31,143 nt of DNA from a candidate division WOR-3 bacterium (GTDB taxonomy: Bacteria > Hydrothermota > UBA3072). The stretch covers positions 1 through 31,143 of the forward strand of contig JBDRZZ010000018.1 of NCBI GenBank assembly GCA_039804165.1, given 5' to 3'. The stretch's first letter is position 1. Every line of letters starts with the position of its first letter. The translations under genes were made by a program, and so were the position numbers. The notes beneath the pieces were generated by a model. The model saw only the letters and a program-made list of their open reading frames with translations, ran no database searches and had not been told where the DNA came from. Of this stretch, positions 1-7,170 are shown piece by piece.

Positions 1-1
1 T

Positions 2-358
2 CATCTAAATAAAGTCAGATTTCAATATGATAATGGTCCGGAGTTCATAGGAAGTATCTATAGAAATAATAGAAAGAGAATTCTTTGATATAGAAGTCTT
101 TGAAGGGAAATAGCATTTCTTTCATAAAGTCAATAATTATCTATTTTTCTTTAATACGATGAGAAAGAATTCAAAAAAGAATGATAAAACACTTTAGAGA
201 TACTTATTGAGAGAAACAAATCTCCTGAACTTGTCCACTTGTTTGTGGCGGATCTTGATAAACTCCTGGAGAAGAAAATGGATGTGACTCTTAATCTGGA
301 ATTAGACCTTGTGAATGTTAAAATATCTCAAAGTGTCCACCACCTGCCTTGGATTTAA
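2..358 (+). pseudogene. Degenerate integrase-core (rve/DDE) transposase, 3' remnant
   Basis: Translation in pieces gives recognisable parts of an rve-type transposase. A frame starting at base 2 contains YDNGPEF, the usual context of the second catalytic Asp. A second frame (from about 69) reads through VNNYLFFFNT and NDKTL. A third (about 190-358) reads LEILIERN and SPELVHLF and ends HHLPWI-stop. The pieces lie in different frames, with an in-frame TAG near 112 and an apparent internal deletion after the DNGPEF region, so the gene is dead. A single missing base near 190 would restore the KTPLEIL motif expected in this protein type. The family within the rve group (IS3, IS481 or other) is not resolved. 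The 5' part lies outside the window. Confidence 0.75.
173..353 (+). repeat. 181-bp repeat, left copy (inverted partner at 30963-31143)
   Basis: Read on the opposite strand, bases 30963-31143 match these 181 bases with a single difference: A at 293, where the partner reads G on the matching strand (position 31023). The repeat is the 3' end of the transposase remnant. The match stops at base 353, where the sequences diverge completely. At the other end it runs into the window edge of the partner copy, so its true length on that side is unknown. Confidence 0.93.
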
Positions 359-379
359 CAATGTAGGCACTAAAGGGGA

Positions 380-407
380 TTGACTTTTGGTTGTAGTTAA
401 ATAATAT
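380..407 (+). promoter_or_regulatory. Promoter of the ptb-fabH-oxidoreductase operon
   Basis: TTGACT at 380-385 and TAATAT at 402-407 are separated by 16 nt, the same geometry as six other promoter candidates in the window. It lies 27 bp past the end of the transposase repeat and 200 bp upstream of the first large gene. No other good promoter lies between it and the ptb-like gene. Predicted transcription start is about 414. Confidence 0.6.
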
Positions 408-419
408 AAAGAATAAATT

Positions 420-575
420 ATGAAGAAAATCCTGTTCTTAGAAAATTGGAAAGAGGGATGTTTAGTTTTTTCGAAGGGGAGAATACTAACATATAAAATT
501 CTCTTTGTGCTTTCAATTTTACTTGCCTGGTTTGAAGATGGGAAAGGGGGAAATTCTTCCCCCTTTTTTGTTTAG
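420..575 (+). CDS. Putative 51-aa leader peptide overlapping a terminator hairpin
   Basis: An ATG at 420 lies 12 nt after the -10 at 402-407, the same distance as in the leaderless-looking gene at 19934. It opens a 51-codon frame ending at TAG 573-575. The peptide starts MKKILFLENW and has a run rich in Ile, Leu and Val at residues 27-35 (KILFVLSILL context). This run is encoded just before the hairpin at 543-566. The frame continues through the hairpin and its T-tract. About 15 of 51 residues are Ile, Leu or Val. I infer a regulatory leader peptide. A small membrane peptide or a chance frame are alternatives, because AT-rich DNA readily encodes such residues. There is no Shine-Dalgarno sequence. 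Confidence 0.35.
   Translation: MKKILFLENWKEGCLVFSKGRILTYKILFVLSILLAWFEDGKGGNSSPFFV
543..569 (+). terminator. Intrinsic terminator / attenuator hairpin in the operon leader
   Basis: AAAGGGGG (543-550), an 8-nt loop, then CCCCCTTT (559-566) form an 8-bp perfect stem running into a T-tract ending at 569. It stands 38 bases before the ATG of the ptb-like gene, with no room for a full promoter in between. Transcription from 380-407 must therefore pass it. GGGGAGAA at 476-483 could pair, with one bulge, to the 3' arm (554-562) as an alternative structure. It could instead be a leftover terminator of an upstream gene. Confidence 0.7.
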
Positions 576-607
576 AAAGCAGTTTGAAGTGTAGGAGGAG
601 ATGAATT

Positions 608-1525
608 ATGGAGCCTATAAAGAGCCTTGATGAAATGGTAAAAATTGTTAGGGAGAGACCTTCTAAAAGACTTGTTGTTGCAAATGGGCATGATCCTCAT
701 ACGATTGAAGCAACTTATAGGGCTGCTCGTGAGAAATTGGTAAATGTAACTTTAGTAGGAGATAAAGAGAAAATAGAAAAACTATCCTCCGAAAAAAAAT
801 TGGATATTTCTATTTTTGAGATTATTGATATTAAAGATGTATGGGAAGCTGGGGAGTTGGCAAGAAATATGGTGATTGAAGGGAGAGCCGATATTTTAAT
901 GAAGGGTCTTATACCAACAGATATTTATATGAAAATTATTCTTCATGGAAAAGAAGGACTTCTCCGGAAAGGAAACATCCTTTCTCATGTGGCTGTCGTT
1001 GAGGTTCCGAATTGGCCAAGACTTTTGTTTATTTCTGATATTGCTGTTATACCTGCTCCCAATGAAAATCAAAAAACTCAAATGTTAAAATATGCTATAA
1101 AAGTGGCTCATGCATTTGGACTTAAGACTCCAAAAGCTGCTCTTATAGCTGCAACTGAGAGAGTTTCAGATAAAATGCAGGCTACTCTTGAGGCGGCAAA
1201 CATTGCCCAAAGAGCAGAGAAAGGAGAAATACCAGATGCGATTGTGGATGGACCTTTAGCTATTGATCTTGCTGTGAGTAAAGAAGCTTGTGAAATAAAA
1301 GGATTTAAATCAAAAATCTGTGGAGATGCAGATATATTGATTTTCCCGTGTATTGAATCTGCTAATGTGTTTTTTAAAACTCTTACTGAGTTTGCCGGTG
1401 CTTCACTTGCTGGAATTGTAATGGGGACTTCCTATCCTTGTGTTCTAACCTCAAGAGCAGACTCCGAGAAGTCGAAATTCTATTCTATAGCACTGGCTGC
1501 TTTTTTAGAAAGAACTGATGTTTAA
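608..1525 (+). CDS. ptb: Phosphate butyryltransferase-like acyltransferase
   Basis: A 305-aa PTA/PTB-family enzyme that interconverts acyl-CoA and acyl phosphate. Family motifs in order: ADILMKGLIPT (about 94-104), SHVAVVEVP, the VDGPLAIDLAVS motif (about 214-225) and GDADILIFP with the following SANVFFKTL segment near the C-terminus. Length fits phosphate butyryltransferase rather than the longer phosphate acetyltransferases, and the PlsX N-terminal signature is absent. Start ATG is preceded by GGAGGAG at 595-601. It overlaps fabH by 8 nt. Next to a 2-oxoacid:ferredoxin oxidoreductase it most likely handles short or branched acyl groups, as Ptb does in Bacillus bkd operons (inference). No acyl kinase gene lies in the window. 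Confidence 0.85.
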   Translation: MEPIKSLDEMVKIVRERPSKRLVVANGHDPHTIEATYRAAREKLVNVTLVGDKEKIEKLSSEKKLDISIFEIIDIKDVWEAGELARNMVIEGRADILMKGLIPTDIYMKIILHGKEGLLRKGNILSHVAVVEVPNWPRLLFISDIAVIPAPNENQKTQMLKYAIKVAHAFGLKTPKAALIAATERVSDKMQATLEAANIAQRAEKGEIPDAIVDGPLAIDLAVSKEACEIKGFKSKICGDADILIFPCIESANVFFKTLTEFAGASLAGIVMGTSYPCVLTSRADSEKSKFYSIALAAFLERTDV

Positions 1526-2501
1526 TATAAAAATTACTGGCACAGGTTCTTATCTCCCTGAGAAAGTTTTAACAAATTTTGATCTTGAGAAGATAGTGGA
1601 TACATCTAATGAATGGATTACAACAAGAACAGGAATAAAAGAAAGGCATATTGCAGCAGAAGATGAAGCCACCTCCGATTTGACTGTTAAAGCAGGAGAG
1701 AAAGCTCTCCAGATGGCTGGGCTTTCTCCTAAGGATTTAGACGCTATTATTGTAGCAACAATCACTCCGGATACTCTATTTCCTGCAACCGCCTGTTGGG
1801 TTATGGAGAAACTTGGAGCAATACCTGGAATTCCTGCTTTTGATATAAGTGCCGCTTGTTCGGGTTATTTATATGGGCTTATTTTAAGTGGAGCTCTTAT
1901 AGAAGGAGGGATTGCTAATAGAGTTCTTCTTTGTGGGAGTGAAGTCTTGTCAAGAATTACAAACTGGGAGGATCGTTCTACCTGTGTCCTTTTTGGAGAT
2001 GGAGCTGGTTGCACTGTTATTGAAAAATCAAATGGTACTTCGGGTTTACTGTCCTATGTCTGGGGAGCAGATGGAAAATTAGGAGAACTTCTAATTCAAC
2101 CTGCGGGTGGGACAAGATTACCCGCAAGCAAAGAGACGATAGAAAAAAAACTTCATTTTATCTCAATGCAGGGAAACGAGGTTTTTAAACACGCTGTTAC
2201 AAAGATGAAAAAAGCAGCTCTTGATTCTTTAAGAAAAGCTAAAATAAAAGGAGAAGAAGTAGATTTATATGTTCCTCATCAGGCCAATATAAGAATAATT
2301 GAGGCTACGATAAAAAGAGCAGGAATTCCTATGGAGAAAACAGTTGTCACTATTGATAAAACTGGAAATATGTCAGCAGCTTCCATACCAGTTGGAATTG
2401 ATTGGGCAGTAAGAGAAGGTAGACTTAAGAGAGGAGATATTCTTCTTTCCACAGCTTTCGGCGGTGGTTTTACATGGGGAGGGATAATTCTAAGGTGGTA
2501 A
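1518..2501 (+). CDS. fabH: 3-oxoacyl-ACP synthase III (KAS III)
   Basis: FabH condenses a starter acyl-CoA with malonyl-ACP to begin fatty acid synthesis. The 327-aa protein has the full Cys-His-Asn triad: C114 in DISAACSGYLYG, H254 in VPHQAN and N284 in GNMSAAS. It also has the N-terminal TRTGIKERH segment and the C-terminal AFGGGFTWGG motif. Length is normal for the family. It overlaps the ptb-like gene by 8 nt and is followed at once by the oxidoreductase gamma gene. That context suggests its primer may be a branched acyl-CoA made by the oxidoreductase (inference); specificity cannot be read from the sequence. HMG-CoA synthase is unlikely, given the FabH-type active site and length. Confidence 0.93.
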   Translation: MFNIKITGTGSYLPEKVLTNFDLEKIVDTSNEWITTRTGIKERHIAAEDEATSDLTVKAGEKALQMAGLSPKDLDAIIVATITPDTLFPATACWVMEKLGAIPGIPAFDISAACSGYLYGLILSGALIEGGIANRVLLCGSEVLSRITNWEDRSTCVLFGDGAGCTVIEKSNGTSGLLSYVWGADGKLGELLIQPAGGTRLPASKETIEKKLHFISMQGNEVFKHAVTKMKKAALDSLRKAKIKGEEVDLYVPHQANIRIIEATIKRAGIPMEKTVVTIDKTGNMSAASIPVGIDWAVREGRLKRGDILLSTAFGGGFTWGGIILRW

Positions 2502-2502
2502 A

Positions 2503-3060
2503 GTGCTTGAAATAAGACTTCATGGGAGAGGAGGGCAAGGAACTGTAGTTGCAGCAAGGATTCTTGCAGAGGCTCTTTCTATAGAAGGGAAGTTTGTTCA
2601 GGCTTTTCCAGAATATGGGGTGGAGAGAAGAGGAGCTCCTGTTTGTGCTTTTTTACGGATAGATGAAAATGTAATTTATGAAAGATCACGGATATATGAG
2701 CCTGATCACATAGTTGTTCTTGACCCAGCTCTTGTAGGTTCAGTGCCTATTACAGATGGGTTAAAGAAAGGTGGATGGATTATTGTGAATACAACTCAAT
2801 TCCCAAAAGATTTTGGTTATGAAAAGGAATTTAAGATCGCCATAATTCCTGCGAAGGAGATTGCTCTTAAATATGGTCTTGGGAGTGAAACTTCTCCTAT
2901 TGTTAATACAGCGATTCTTGGGGGAGTTATAAAGATCTTAGGGCTCTGTAGTCTTGATTCTCTTAAAAGAGCAATATTAAGTGGAGTCCCTATAAAAAAA
3001 GAGGAGAACGTTAAGGCTGCAGAAGAGTCTTATAACAAAATAAAGGTAATAGATGAGTAA
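2503..3060 (+). CDS. porC: 2-oxoacid:ferredoxin oxidoreductase, gamma subunit
   Basis: A 185-aa gamma subunit of the four-subunit pyruvate/2-oxoisovalerate:ferredoxin oxidoreductase type. The N-terminus shows LHGRGGQGTVVAA (about 6-18) followed by PEYGVERRGAPV, both typical of PorC/VorC. The start is GTG, one base after the fabH stop and preceded by AAGGTGG. The 3' end overlaps the delta gene by 8 nt. The order gamma-delta-alpha-beta is the classic arrangement of this enzyme in hyperthermophiles such as Thermotoga. Whether the substrate is pyruvate or a branched-chain 2-oxoacid is not settled; the ptb and fabH neighbours favour the latter. Confidence 0.88.
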   Translation: MLEIRLHGRGGQGTVVAARILAEALSIEGKFVQAFPEYGVERRGAPVCAFLRIDENVIYERSRIYEPDHIVVLDPALVGSVPITDGLKKGGWIIVNTTQFPKDFGYEKEFKIAIIPAKEIALKYGLGSETSPIVNTAILGGVIKILGLCSLDSLKRAILSGVPIKKEENVKAAEESYNKIKVIDE

Positions 3061-3370
3061 GAAAACAGATAGGAAAATTGTCTTTAAAAGTGAGAAGGAG
3101 ATGCCCCCTGTTGCTATTTCTTTTTACTCAATGGAGTTTAATAAAACGGGTAGCTGGAGGAGTTTTAGGCCTGTAATTGATTATGATAAATGCACTTTTT
3201 GTGCCATTTGTTGGAAATTTTGCCCTGAGATTTCAATAAAACTTGAGAAGATAGAGGAGAAAGGAAAAGAAAGATTTAAACCTATTGTTGATTATGATTA
3301 TTGTAAAGGTTGTGGAATTTGTTGGGAAGAATGTCCTTCTGGAGCTATTAAAGTAGAGGAAGAAAAATGA
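3053..3370 (+). CDS. porD: 2-oxoacid:ferredoxin oxidoreductase, delta (ferredoxin-like) subunit
   Basis: A 105-aa iron-sulfur subunit carrying two CxxCxxCxxxC-type clusters: one around CTFCAICWKFCPE (about 47-59) and one around CKGCGICWEECPS (about 83-95). These bind two [4Fe-4S] centres that pass electrons from the thiamine site to external ferredoxin. The N-terminal extension before the first cluster is usual for PorD. It overlaps gamma by 8 nt and alpha by an ATGA, so the four subunits should be translationally coupled. Confidence 0.9.
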   Translation: MSKKTDRKIVFKSEKEMPPVAISFYSMEFNKTGSWRSFRPVIDYDKCTFCAICWKFCPEISIKLEKIEEKGKERFKPIVDYDYCKGCGICWEECPSGAIKVEEEK

Positions 3371-4521
3371 GAAAAGTTTTAATGGGGAACCACGCTTTGT
3401 CCTATGGAGTAAAACTTTCAAGGGCAGAAGTAATTGCGGCTTATCCAATAACTCCTCAGACTGAGGTTGTAGAACTACTTTCTGAGATGTGTGCTTCTGG
3501 AGAACTTAAAGCGAAATTTATCAAGGTGGAATCGGAGCATTCTGCAATGGCTGCTCTTATAGGAGCTTCTTTTACAGGAGCAAGGACTTTTACAGCTACT
3601 TCTTCTCAAGGTCTTGCTCTTATGCATGAGATGCTCCATTGGGCAGCTGGGGCTAGAACTCCAATTGTGATGGGAAATATAAATAGAGCTTTTGGCCCTC
3701 CATGGTCCATTTGGACAGACCAAAATGACTCTCTTTCTCAAAGAGACACAGGTTGGATGCAGGTTTATGCTCAAAACAATCAAGAAGTTTTAGATTCTGT
3801 TATCCAAGCTTATAAGGTAGCTGAGACTGTTGAACTTCCCGCAATGATTGTCCTTGCCGCATTTGTGCTTTCCCACACTTCCGAACCAGTTGAAATCCCA
3901 GACCAGGAAAAAGTTGATGAATTTCTTCCTCCTTATAAAAGAAAATATAAGATAGATCCAGAAGAACCTCACGCATTTGGGGGGTTAACAACTCCTGATA
4001 ACTATTTTGAATTTAGATATAAGATTCAGAAAGCTATGGAAAAAGCCTTGAATGAATGGGAAAAGGTTGGAGAGGAATTTGGAGAGATTTTTGGGAGAAG
4101 ATACGGTCTTGTTGAAACTTATAAGGCTGAGGATGCGAAAAATTTAATTGTTTCCTCAGGAACTATTGCTTCTACAGCAAGGAGAGCTGTAGATATCCTT
4201 CGCGAAAAAGGAGAGAAGGTTGGTCTTATTCGAGTTAGAGTTTTTAGACCTTTTCCTGGCGAAAAAATTAGTGAGATTCTAAGTTCTGCCAACAAAGCTG
4301 TTGTTATTGACAGGAATATAAGTTTTGGTGCTTCTGGTATATTCTATCAAGAGATAAAAGCTGCTATTTATAATAAAATTAAAAAACCAAAAATATTTGG
4401 TGTAATAACAGGCCTTGGAGGAAGAGATGTTACAAGCAAGGATATTGTGGAAATATATAAAGAGGTAATGAAGATGGAGGAGCCATCTTCTGAAATAATT
4501 TGGCAGGGTGTAAATTTATGA
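3367..4521 (+). CDS. porA: 2-oxoacid:ferredoxin oxidoreductase, alpha subunit
   Basis: A 384-aa alpha subunit. The N-terminal pyrimidine-binding domain shows AYPITPQTEVVELL (about 25-38), the VESEHSAMAALIGAS helix and FTATSSQGLALMHE (about 76-89). The C-terminal half has the transketolase-like segment with IRVRVFRPFP. Length matches PorA/VorA. It starts within ATGA of the delta gene and ends within ATGA of the beta gene. It forms the thiamine diphosphate site together with beta. Pyruvate versus 2-oxoisovalerate specificity is unresolved. Confidence 0.9.
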   Translation: MRKVLMGNHALSYGVKLSRAEVIAAYPITPQTEVVELLSEMCASGELKAKFIKVESEHSAMAALIGASFTGARTFTATSSQGLALMHEMLHWAAGARTPIVMGNINRAFGPPWSIWTDQNDSLSQRDTGWMQVYAQNNQEVLDSVIQAYKVAETVELPAMIVLAAFVLSHTSEPVEIPDQEKVDEFLPPYKRKYKIDPEEPHAFGGLTTPDNYFEFRYKIQKAMEKALNEWEKVGEEFGEIFGRRYGLVETYKAEDAKNLIVSSGTIASTARRAVDILREKGEKVGLIRVRVFRPFPGEKISEILSSANKAVVIDRNISFGASGIFYQEIKAAIYNKIKKPKIFGVITGLGGRDVTSKDIVEIYKEVMKMEEPSSEIIWQGVNL

Positions 4522-5393
4522 AATTGAGTATTCCAGAAGAAGAAATAATTGGCTTGGGGAATTTTGGATGTCAAGGATGTGGTGCTGTTCTTGCGATGAG
4601 ATACGCTCTTAAAGCTTTAGGTAGAAATACCATTATTACCCTGCCAGCCTGTTGTTGGTCGGTGATCGACGGTCCTTTTCCTCATTCCTTAGTAAATGTT
4701 TCTCTTTTTCATACGGCTTTTGAAACCGCTGCTCCTGCAGCTTCAGGGATTAGAGCAGGTTTAGAAGTAAAAGGTAAGAAGGCAAATGTTGTTGCCTGGG
4801 CTGGGGATGGAGCTACTTATGACATAGGTTTTGGAGCAATTTCTGGAGTGGCAGAAAGAAATGAGGACATAATTTATGTATGTTATGATAATGAAGCATA
4901 TATGAATACAGGAAATCAAAGAAGTAGCGCCACACCTTTTAAAGCAGTAACAACCACAACACCTATTAATTCTCCAAAGGAGAATCACAAAAAGGATATT
5001 GTTTCTATAATGGCGGATCACCAGATCCCATATCTTGCTACAGCTTCAATTGCTTATCCTGAAGATTTAATAGAGAAATTTAAAAAGGCAAAAGATATAA
5101 AAGGGATGAGGTTTATGCTTATATTTTGTCCCTGCCCTACAGGTTGGAAATATTCTCCCTCTTTAACAATTAAACTTGCAAGGCTGGCTGTTCAAACGAG
5201 GATTTTCCCTCTTCTTGAAGTTGAGTTTGGGAAGAAGTGGGCTCTTACAAAAGATATTCTAAGACCAAAACCTGTTGAAGAGTATCTTAAACTCCAAGGT
5301 AGATTTAAACATCTTAAGGAAGAAGATATAAAAGAAATTCAACATCTTGTGGATGAGAATTGGGAAAGACTACTTGAAAAAATAAAAAGATGA
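4518..5393 (+). CDS. porB: 2-oxoacid:ferredoxin oxidoreductase, beta subunit (TPP-binding)
   Basis: The catalytic beta subunit, 291 aa from ATG 4518, which overlaps the alpha stop as ATGA. A TTG at 4500 is in frame but less likely. Cysteines for the [4Fe-4S] cluster appear in GCQGCGA near the start, then PACCWS and CPCPTGW. The thiamine diphosphate/Mg motif is AGDGATYDIGFG, with the downstream NEAYMNTGNQRS segment, so the subunit looks catalytically complete. The enzyme oxidatively decarboxylates a 2-oxoacid to acyl-CoA, CO2 and reduced ferredoxin. A 30-nt gap follows before yebC. Confidence 0.9.
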   Translation: MKLSIPEEEIIGLGNFGCQGCGAVLAMRYALKALGRNTIITLPACCWSVIDGPFPHSLVNVSLFHTAFETAAPAASGIRAGLEVKGKKANVVAWAGDGATYDIGFGAISGVAERNEDIIYVCYDNEAYMNTGNQRSSATPFKAVTTTTPINSPKENHKKDIVSIMADHQIPYLATASIAYPEDLIEKFKKAKDIKGMRFMLIFCPCPTGWKYSPSLTIKLARLAVQTRIFPLLEVEFGKKWALTKDILRPKPVEEYLKLQGRFKHLKEEDIKEIQHLVDENWERLLEKIKR

Positions 5394-5423
5394 TTTTATA
5401 TTTAAGAAAAAGGAGGTTTTAGA

Positions 5424-6176
5424 ATGTCAGGTCATTCTAAATGGCATAGAATAAGACATCAGAAAGCTCAAGAAGATAAGAAAAGAGGAATGCTATTTTC
5501 GAAGCTTGCTCGAAAGATTTCTGTAGCTGCAAGAAAAGGGAAAGATCCGGAGAAGAATATTGAACTTCGCAATGCTATTGAAGAAGCCAGAAATAACAAT
5601 ATGCCAAAGGATAATATTGAAAGGGCAATTCTTAGGGGCTCAGGAGAACTTGAGGGTGTGGAATATTCAGAAGTTTCTTATGAAGGTTATGGACCAGGAG
5701 GAGTTGCTTTACTCATTGAGTGTTTAACAGATAATAAAAATAGGACGGCTTCCGGGATAAGACACATAATGGAGACAAATGGTGGAAAATTAGGAGCAGA
5801 AGGTTGTGTCTCTTATCTTTTTGAAAGGAAAGGCATTATTTATGTTCCAAAGAAAAATGTTCAAGAGGAAGAGCTTTATGATGTTGCTATTGAAGCAGGA
5901 GCTTCGGATATAAAAGAAGAAGATGAGGTTTTTGAAATTCATACAACTGATAACGATTTACACAAAGTTTACAAAGCACTTCGGGATAAGAACATTCCTG
6001 TGGAGCATTTCCAGATTACATTCCTTCCAAAAGTCACAAAGTCTGTAGAAGATGAAGAGGCAAGAAGATTGCTTCGGCTTATTGCTAAGTTAGAAGACCT
6101 TGAAGACGTTCAAGCTGTCCATTCTAATTTTGAGATTTCAGATAAAATTCTCGCAGAGATAGGTTCCGAAAATTGA
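5424..6176 (+). CDS. yebC: YebC/PmpR family protein
   Basis: A 250-aa member of the YebC/TACO1 family. It begins with the diagnostic MSGHSKWHRIRHQK and contains FSKLARKI, NMPKDNIERAI (about 59-69) and YEGYGPGGVA. Start ATG has a strong AGGAGG at 5411-5416. The family is described as a transcriptional regulator and, more recently, as a translation factor that helps ribosomes through difficult stretches. It heads the Holliday-junction cluster yebC-ruvC-ruvA-ruvB, an arrangement seen in many bacteria. Its stop codon overlaps the ruvC start. Confidence 0.95.
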   Translation: MSGHSKWHRIRHQKAQEDKKRGMLFSKLARKISVAARKGKDPEKNIELRNAIEEARNNNMPKDNIERAILRGSGELEGVEYSEVSYEGYGPGGVALLIECLTDNKNRTASGIRHIMETNGGKLGAEGCVSYLFERKGIIYVPKKNVQEEELYDVAIEAGASDIKEEDEVFEIHTTDNDLHKVYKALRDKNIPVEHFQITFLPKVTKSVEDEEARRLLRLIAKLEDLEDVQAVHSNFEISDKILAEIGSEN

Positions 6177-6646
6177 AAATTCTGGGAATAGACCCTGGTC
6201 TTTCCCAAACAGGGATTGCTATATTCTCTCAAGGAGAAGAGGGTTTTAAAATTTCGTGGAAGACTTTGAGGCATAAAAAGGGGAATGGGAGGTTATATAA
6301 GTACTTTGAGGCCCTTTTGGAATTAATTCAAAAGGAAAAACCAGATAAGATTGTTATAGAAAGTATTTTTCATGGTCCTAGTGTAGAAACATTAATCAAG
6401 ATTGCGGAGCTTCGAGGAGTTTATTTACTTCTTGCCGAGATGAAAAAATTACCTATTTTAGAGTTTACTCCAAGGGAGATAAAACAATCAGTTACAGGTT
6501 CAGGAGCTTCTTCTAAAGAACAGGTCCGATTTATGGTAAAAAAAATTCTTGGGATCAATGAACAAATTTCTTTTGATGTTTCTGATGCTTTTGCTGCAAT
6601 AATCTGTTATTTAAACAAGGTATGCTTGAATCAATTAAGGGAGTAG
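6173..6646 (+). CDS. ruvC: Crossover junction endodeoxyribonuclease RuvC
   Basis: Holliday-junction resolvase, 157 aa. All four acidic active-site residues are visible: D7 in GIDPGLSQTG, E63 in VIESIF, and D135 and D138 in DVSDAFAA. The HGPSVETLIKIAELRG and TPREIKQSVTGSGAS segments are typical. The start is TTG at 6173, overlapping the yebC stop as TTGA. The 3' end overlaps ruvA by 25 nt. It cuts four-way junctions moved by RuvAB. Confidence 0.95.
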   Translation: MKILGIDPGLSQTGIAIFSQGEEGFKISWKTLRHKKGNGRLYKYFEALLELIQKEKPDKIVIESIFHGPSVETLIKIAELRGVYLLLAEMKKLPILEFTPREIKQSVTGSGASSKEQVRFMVKKILGINEQISFDVSDAFAAIICYLNKVCLNQLRE

Positions 6647-7170
6647 TTTTAGAGATAAATAAAGAAAAAATTACCTTGGATGTTGGTGGTTTTGGAGTTT
6701 TAGTTAATGCTGTTATGGAGAGTGCTTTTCCTTTGGTCGGAGACGAAATTTTTCTTTATACTCATCTCTCAATGACTCAAAATGGTGTTGAGATCTACGG
6801 TTTTGAAAATAAAGAGGAAAGAGAACTTTTTAGAACCCTTATTAAAATTCCAAATATTGGGCCTAAAACTGCTTTTTCTTTAATGGTTAGTCTTGGAGGG
6901 AGTGGGATTAGAAAGGCTTTGGATGAGGAGAATGCCGATCTAATTTCAAATGTTAAAGGGATTGGGAGTAAAACAGCGAAAAGAATAATTCTTGAGCTTA
7001 AAGATAAATTAAAATTTACCCCAACAAAGGAATTTGAAGAGGCAAAAAGAGCTCTTATTACCATAGGGTATAGTGCAAAGGAAGCAGAAGAGGCAATTAG
7101 AGAGGTTATGAAGAAAGAAAAATATCTGTCTGTGGATGAAATAGTTAAAAAGGTGTTGAAGGAAACATGA
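6622..7170 (+). CDS. ruvA: Holliday junction DNA helicase subunit RuvA
   Basis: Junction-binding subunit, 182 aa. It starts MLESIKGVVLEIN and has the OB-fold segment ending NGVEIYGF. The two helix-hairpin-helix motifs are IPNIGPKTAFSL (about 74-85) and VKGIGSKTAKRI (about 110-121). A C-terminal domain (about 135-182) binds RuvB. It begins inside ruvC (25-nt overlap) and ends in an ATGA overlap with ruvB. Confidence 0.95.
   Translation: MLESIKGVVLEINKEKITLDVGGFGVLVNAVMESAFPLVGDEIFLYTHLSMTQNGVEIYGFENKEERELFRTLIKIPNIGPKTAFSLMVSLGGSGIRKALDEENADLISNVKGIGSKTAKRIILELKDKLKFTPTKEFEEAKRALITIGYSAKEAEEAIREVMKKEKYLSVDEIVKKVLKET

Noticed and set aside
415-607. T-box or known riboswitch in the operon leader
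   Set aside because: I could not find the T-box AGGGTGGNACCGCG element or another riboswitch core that I recognise.
608-1525. PlsX (because it lies directly before fabH, as plsX often does)
   Set aside because: The PlsX N-terminal signature is missing, and the motifs match the PTA/PTB family instead.
4500-4517. TTG start for the beta subunit of the oxidoreductase
   Set aside because: ATG 4518 gives the normal N-terminus and an ATGA overlap like the neighbouring junctions.
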